DNA of 38,221 nucleotides, from IMG/VR virus record IMGVR_UViG_3300044960_000301, positions 1 through 38,221 of that record; one strand, written 5' to 3'. Below, piece by piece: positions 35,795 through 38,221 of this stretch. This stretch comes from a virus. Made by a program: the position numbers and the translations under genes. A model generated the notes under the pieces. That model was not told the DNA's origin. It did no database searches and worked only from the letters and a program-made list of their open reading frames with translations. Each line of letters opens with the position of its first letter. The stretch's first letter is position 1.

Positions 35795-35849
35795 CGTGGC
35801 GCTGGCTGCGCTGGCTCTGCTGTTGGCTGTGGGGGTGTTGTTAACGTGA
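35781..35849 (+). CDS. Possible 22-residue hydrophobic peptide
   Basis: GTG 35781, five bases after CGGAG, opens a 22-codon frame encoding a short lead and one hydrophobic helix (ALAALALLLAVGVLLT). It overlaps the end of the secreted-protein gene. It resembles tiny membrane peptides in lysis regions, but the hydrophobic run could be chance from repeated GCTGGC-type codons. Confidence 0.3.
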   Translation: MSCPDVALAALALLLAVGVLLT

Positions 35850-35870
35850 AGTTGCTTGTGAAGGGTGACG

Positions 35871-36203
35871 ATGTACACCTATCGAGCCAAAGTGCTCCGC
35901 GTCGTAGATGGAGATACTGTGGAGCTGGATATTGATCTCGGCTTTGACATTCGGCATCGGTGTGTCGCCCGATTGCGCGGGATCAATGCCCCAGAGGTCA
36001 CAGGTGCGACGAAATACGAGGGGCTGCGGAGCACCAATGCCTTGATTAAGATGCTGGGCGACGGGGACGTCGAAATTACGACCGAGTACCACCGCGAGCG
36101 CGACAAGTACGGGCGCTGTGTGGTGACAATTCGAAAGGATGGGGCCGACATCAACCAACGAATGATTGATGAAGGCTATGCCATGCCGTATAGGGAGTCC
36201 TGA
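35871..36203 (+). CDS. Staphylococcal nuclease-like thermonuclease homologue
   Basis: ATG 35871 (GTG 35865 possible) with AAGGG upstream; 110 aa. The SNase fold is clear: RVVDGDTVELD (D13), RLRGINAPEV (R34, N39, E42) and RDKYGR (R82), ending MIDEGYAMPY. Compared with Staphylococcus nuclease, Asp40 is replaced by Asn (N39), a calcium ligand change that is seen in other relatives. There is no signal peptide, so it acts in the cytoplasm or the virion, for example degrading host DNA or trimming phage DNA. Confidence 0.85.
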   Translation: MYTYRAKVLRVVDGDTVELDIDLGFDIRHRCVARLRGINAPEVTGATKYEGLRSTNALIKMLGDGDVEITTEYHRERDKYGRCVVTIRKDGADINQRMIDEGYAMPYRES

Positions 36204-37390
36204 TGGTAACACTGGCCATCTCAGTGCCGGTCGCGCTCAGCGCCCTGAAGCCGGTCTTTCGGACTCCCTCGATCCCGCTCGGGGCGTTGACTGCGGCCCT
36301 CACCGTCACGCTGCAACGTCCGACCACGGCGCGGCCGCTGCGATGGGACTCGACCGGGCGGTTGCGCGTGTCGCTTGTGATGGTGGTGGATGGGGTCGAG
36401 TACCGTGCCACCGGACAAACGTCTGGTGGCATCAGACTCGATCGAAGCGGGAACGAGGCGTCGGAGTATGTGCTGACCTTTGTCCCGACGGTCCTGCTCG
36501 GCGACAACGCCCGCACCTATCTGCGCACGGCCGTGAAGGATGCTGAAGGCTTCTACAACGACGTGCCGCTGTCGCGCCTGGGCGAAACCGGCTCCGTGAT
36601 CGCGGGCTACCTGTTGCTGGAACGGCTCAGCGGCACGATCGAGACCGTGGTGACGGCGGCGGTGACGCACGAGGCCCCCGCGCCGCGGATTCGATGGAAG
36701 AACTCGGTCGCGTTTGATGCGGCGACCAGCGCGAACGAGGTCAACGGTGATGGGATTCTGAGTCTCACTCATACGGCCAGCGGGACGAATCGCGGCGTCT
36801 TTGCCGGCGGGGGCAACTCGTCCGGTGGCGGCGGACGCCTGAGTACCTCCTGCACGTACGCCGGGAACGCCATGACCGAGCAGTGGGACTTCGTGGCTCA
36901 GCCCTTTTACGGGAATGCCGGGTACGTGCTGGCGGGAGACACGAACATTCCAACGGGGGCGCAGACTGTCACCCAGACGCTTCCCGGTGGCCCTGACGAG
37001 CATGGGCTTGGTGTCATCTCCATGACCGGGGTCCATGGGACGACGCCGGCCGGGACGCCGGCCACCGCAAGCGGCAGTAGCACCGCGGCGTCAGTCACCG
37101 TCACGGACGCGGGTGTCGATGATCTGATTGTCGATAACCTCTATGTGGATAGTGTCATCCCGACCGTCGGAGCCGACCAAACCCAACGCTATGCGCAGGA
37201 CGCAATCGGCGGGTTTAACTATCTCCGTGGATCGACGCAACCCGGCTCTGCTGGTGGCGTCATGTCCTGGAGCTTCAGCGGTGCCAATTCGTGGCTCCTG
37301 GGAGCCGTGGCGATCAAGGCAGCCCCCGCCGGCCTCGCCGGCCCGCTCGTGGGGAGCCGGCTCCTCGGCGTGAAAGGATTGGTGTCATAG
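36203..37390 (+). CDS. Virion structural protein of unknown type (tail/fibre region)
   Basis: 395 aa; ATG 36203 overlaps the nuclease stop as TGATG, with GGGAG upstream. Residues 1-150 are beta-rich (LRWDSTGRLRVSLVMVVDGV, EYRATGQTSGG). The rest looks like a lectin- or ConA-like domain (SVAFDAATSANEVNGDG, GYVLAGDTNIPTG, DDLIVDNLYVDSVIPTVG, WSFSGANSWLLGAVAI). The pattern suggests a surface-exposed beta-sandwich protein. Gene order puts it in the tail fibre group. Confidence 0.6.
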   Translation: MVTLAISVPVALSALKPVFRTPSIPLGALTAALTVTLQRPTTARPLRWDSTGRLRVSLVMVVDGVEYRATGQTSGGIRLDRSGNEASEYVLTFVPTVLLGDNARTYLRTAVKDAEGFYNDVPLSRLGETGSVIAGYLLLERLSGTIETVVTAAVTHEAPAPRIRWKNSVAFDAATSANEVNGDGILSLTHTASGTNRGVFAGGGNSSGGGGRLSTSCTYAGNAMTEQWDFVAQPFYGNAGYVLAGDTNIPTGAQTVTQTLPGGPDEHGLGVISMTGVHGTTPAGTPATASGSSTAASVTVTDAGVDDLIVDNLYVDSVIPTVGADQTQRYAQDAIGGFNYLRGSTQPGSAGGVMSWSFSGANSWLLGAVAIKAAPAGLAGPLVGSRLLGVKGLVS

Positions 37391-37987
37391 ATGGTTCAAC
37401 AGCTTGGTGATTTCCTCAGCGGATCGATCGTCCGCTTCATGTGGAATAGTAATAATGCGGCCGGCGCGAGTGTGAACCCGACCGTCAACGGCAGTATTCG
37501 TATCTACAAAGACGGCAGTACGGTCGAGCGGACATCGAGTGCTGGGATCACCTACACCGCCGGCTTCGACACGCTCACCGGCGTCCATCAGGTCTCGATC
37601 GATCTCAGCGATAATACTGATGCGGGTTTTTATGCCGCCGGCTCCGAGTACTTCGTGGTCCTCGTCGGCGCCACGATCGATGGGCAGACCGTCAATGCCG
37701 TCCTCGCACAGTTTTCGATCGAAAAGAAAAGCGAAAACAAACTCAAGGGCACCTTCGTCGTCGGCGCAGGGGCGACGACCACCAGCATCCCCACGAGCGC
37801 ATTGACACCGGCAGCGTCTGCAACAAATCAGTTTGTTGGGCGCGTCATCATCTTCTCGCGCTCGACCGCAACCGCTGCCCTGCGCGGACAAGGGAGCAGG
37901 ATCACCGCCAGCGCCACCGATGGGACGCTCACGGTTGACCAACTCACGACTGCGCCCCAGAGCGGTGATGTCGGGGAGATTCTCTAA
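37391..37987 (+). CDS. Phage tail/baseplate structural protein
   Basis: 198 aa, starting directly after the previous stop. Residues 1-115 match a family I recognise from many siphoviruses and myoviruses: GSIRIYKDGSTVERTSSAGI, FDTLTGVHQVSIDLSDNTDA, GFYAAGSEYFVVLVGATIDG, TVNAVLAQFSIE. A 75-residue C-terminal part (TFVVGAGATTTSIPTSAL, VGRVIIFSR) is a second beta domain. It lies just before another fibre gene with a TAATG overlap. Confidence 0.75.
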   Translation: MVQQLGDFLSGSIVRFMWNSNNAAGASVNPTVNGSIRIYKDGSTVERTSSAGITYTAGFDTLTGVHQVSIDLSDNTDAGFYAAGSEYFVVLVGATIDGQTVNAVLAQFSIEKKSENKLKGTFVVGAGATTTSIPTSALTPAASATNQFVGRVIIFSRSTATAALRGQGSRITASATDGTLTVDQLTTAPQSGDVGEIL

Positions 37988-38221
37988 TGGCAGACAAGGC
38001 AATTAAGGATTTCACGGTCGAAGTGGCCGCCACCGACATCGCAGACAACGACCGTCTCGCGATTGCAGACACCAGCAATCCGAACGACGACGCGTATGTG
38101 CGCCTTGACTCGGTTCGTTTCTATTCGCGCTCTGAGGCGATCATTCGACTCGGCGCTGACTTCACGCTACAAAACTCGACGGCCATGCAGAAGCTCTTCA
38201 GTGTGGCCAGCGCTCCGAATG
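37987..38221 (+). CDS. Tail fibre protein, N-terminal part only
   Basis: ATG 37987 overlaps the previous stop (TAATG). Seventy-eight codons are present before the window ends. Residues 1-45 (KAIKDFTVEVAATDIADNDR, AIADTSNPND) form a short attachment part, and residues 54-74 (RLGADFTLQNSTAMQKLFSV) begin the fibre module whose C-terminal end matches the fragment at positions 3-125. The last base of the window is the first base of a codon that would continue in frame with base 1, as expected if the two fragments are parts of one gene. Confidence 0.7.
   Translation, partial: MADKAIKDFTVEVAATDIADNDRLAIADTSNPNDDAYVRLDSVRFYSRSEAIIRLGADFTLQNSTAMQKLFSVASAPN

Noticed and set aside
1-38221. Integrase, repressor, partition genes, tRNAs or insertion sequences
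   Set aside because: I looked for these on both strands and saw no supporting motif. A tRNA search program could still find one I missed.

Overview
The window looks like most of the genome of one tailed double-stranded DNA phage with a long non-contractile tail (siphovirus type). Every gene I can support is on the + strand. Genes are closely packed, often with ATGA or GTGA stop/start overlaps, and the DNA is GC-rich. I see no integrase, excisionase, repressor, tRNA or rRNA, so a lytic lifestyle is the simplest reading. A Gram-negative host is likely, because two small lipoproteins with lipoboxes are encoded, one of them nested like an outer-membrane spanin. The exact host is not visible.

Layout: 1-3271 holds the end of the tail-fibre/baseplate genes and a putative M15-type peptidase. 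A terminator region (3272-3620) closes this late block. An early block (3620-9530) starts with three small genes, each preceded by the same RNA leader, which can fold as a pseudoknot. It continues with a Ycf46-like AAA+ ATPase whose Walker B motif precedes its Walker A, then DUF1257-like and DUF2997-like genes, a DUF3150-like gene and small zinc-binding proteins. The recombination and replication block (9471-16682) has a YqaJ-type exonuclease and its probable annealing partner. An iteron-bearing non-coding region (candidate origin) follows, then a replication initiator, a DnaB helicase, a RusA resolvase and a DNA methyltransferase. Small accessory genes, an HNH nuclease, a small lipoprotein and a cupin lead into packaging (P27-family TerS, TerL), then portal, ClpP-type protease, HK97-type capsid, connectors, tail tube and tail chaperones with a classical -1 frameshift site (A AAA AAC plus stem-loop). 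Next come the tape measure, hub/baseplate and fibres, then a holin/spanin-like lysis group, a secreted Ig-like protein, a staphylococcal-nuclease homologue and further virion proteins.

The most striking element is at 21467-21653, between TerL and portal. A consensus-like sigma70 promoter is followed by one 29-nt sequence with every hallmark of a type I-E CRISPR repeat, a short spacer-like stretch and a strong intrinsic terminator. No cas gene or second repeat is present. This is the architecture of a phage RNA anti-CRISPR (solitary repeat unit). It overlaps the 3' end of a small gene and leaves the portal start codon without a Shine-Dalgarno sequence, as if it were a later insertion.

The partial genes at the two ends of the window look like the N- and C-terminal parts of the same tail-protein family. 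The molecule is therefore probably circularly permuted, with a small piece missing between the ends. All functional assignments are from motif and family recognition by eye; no database search was run.
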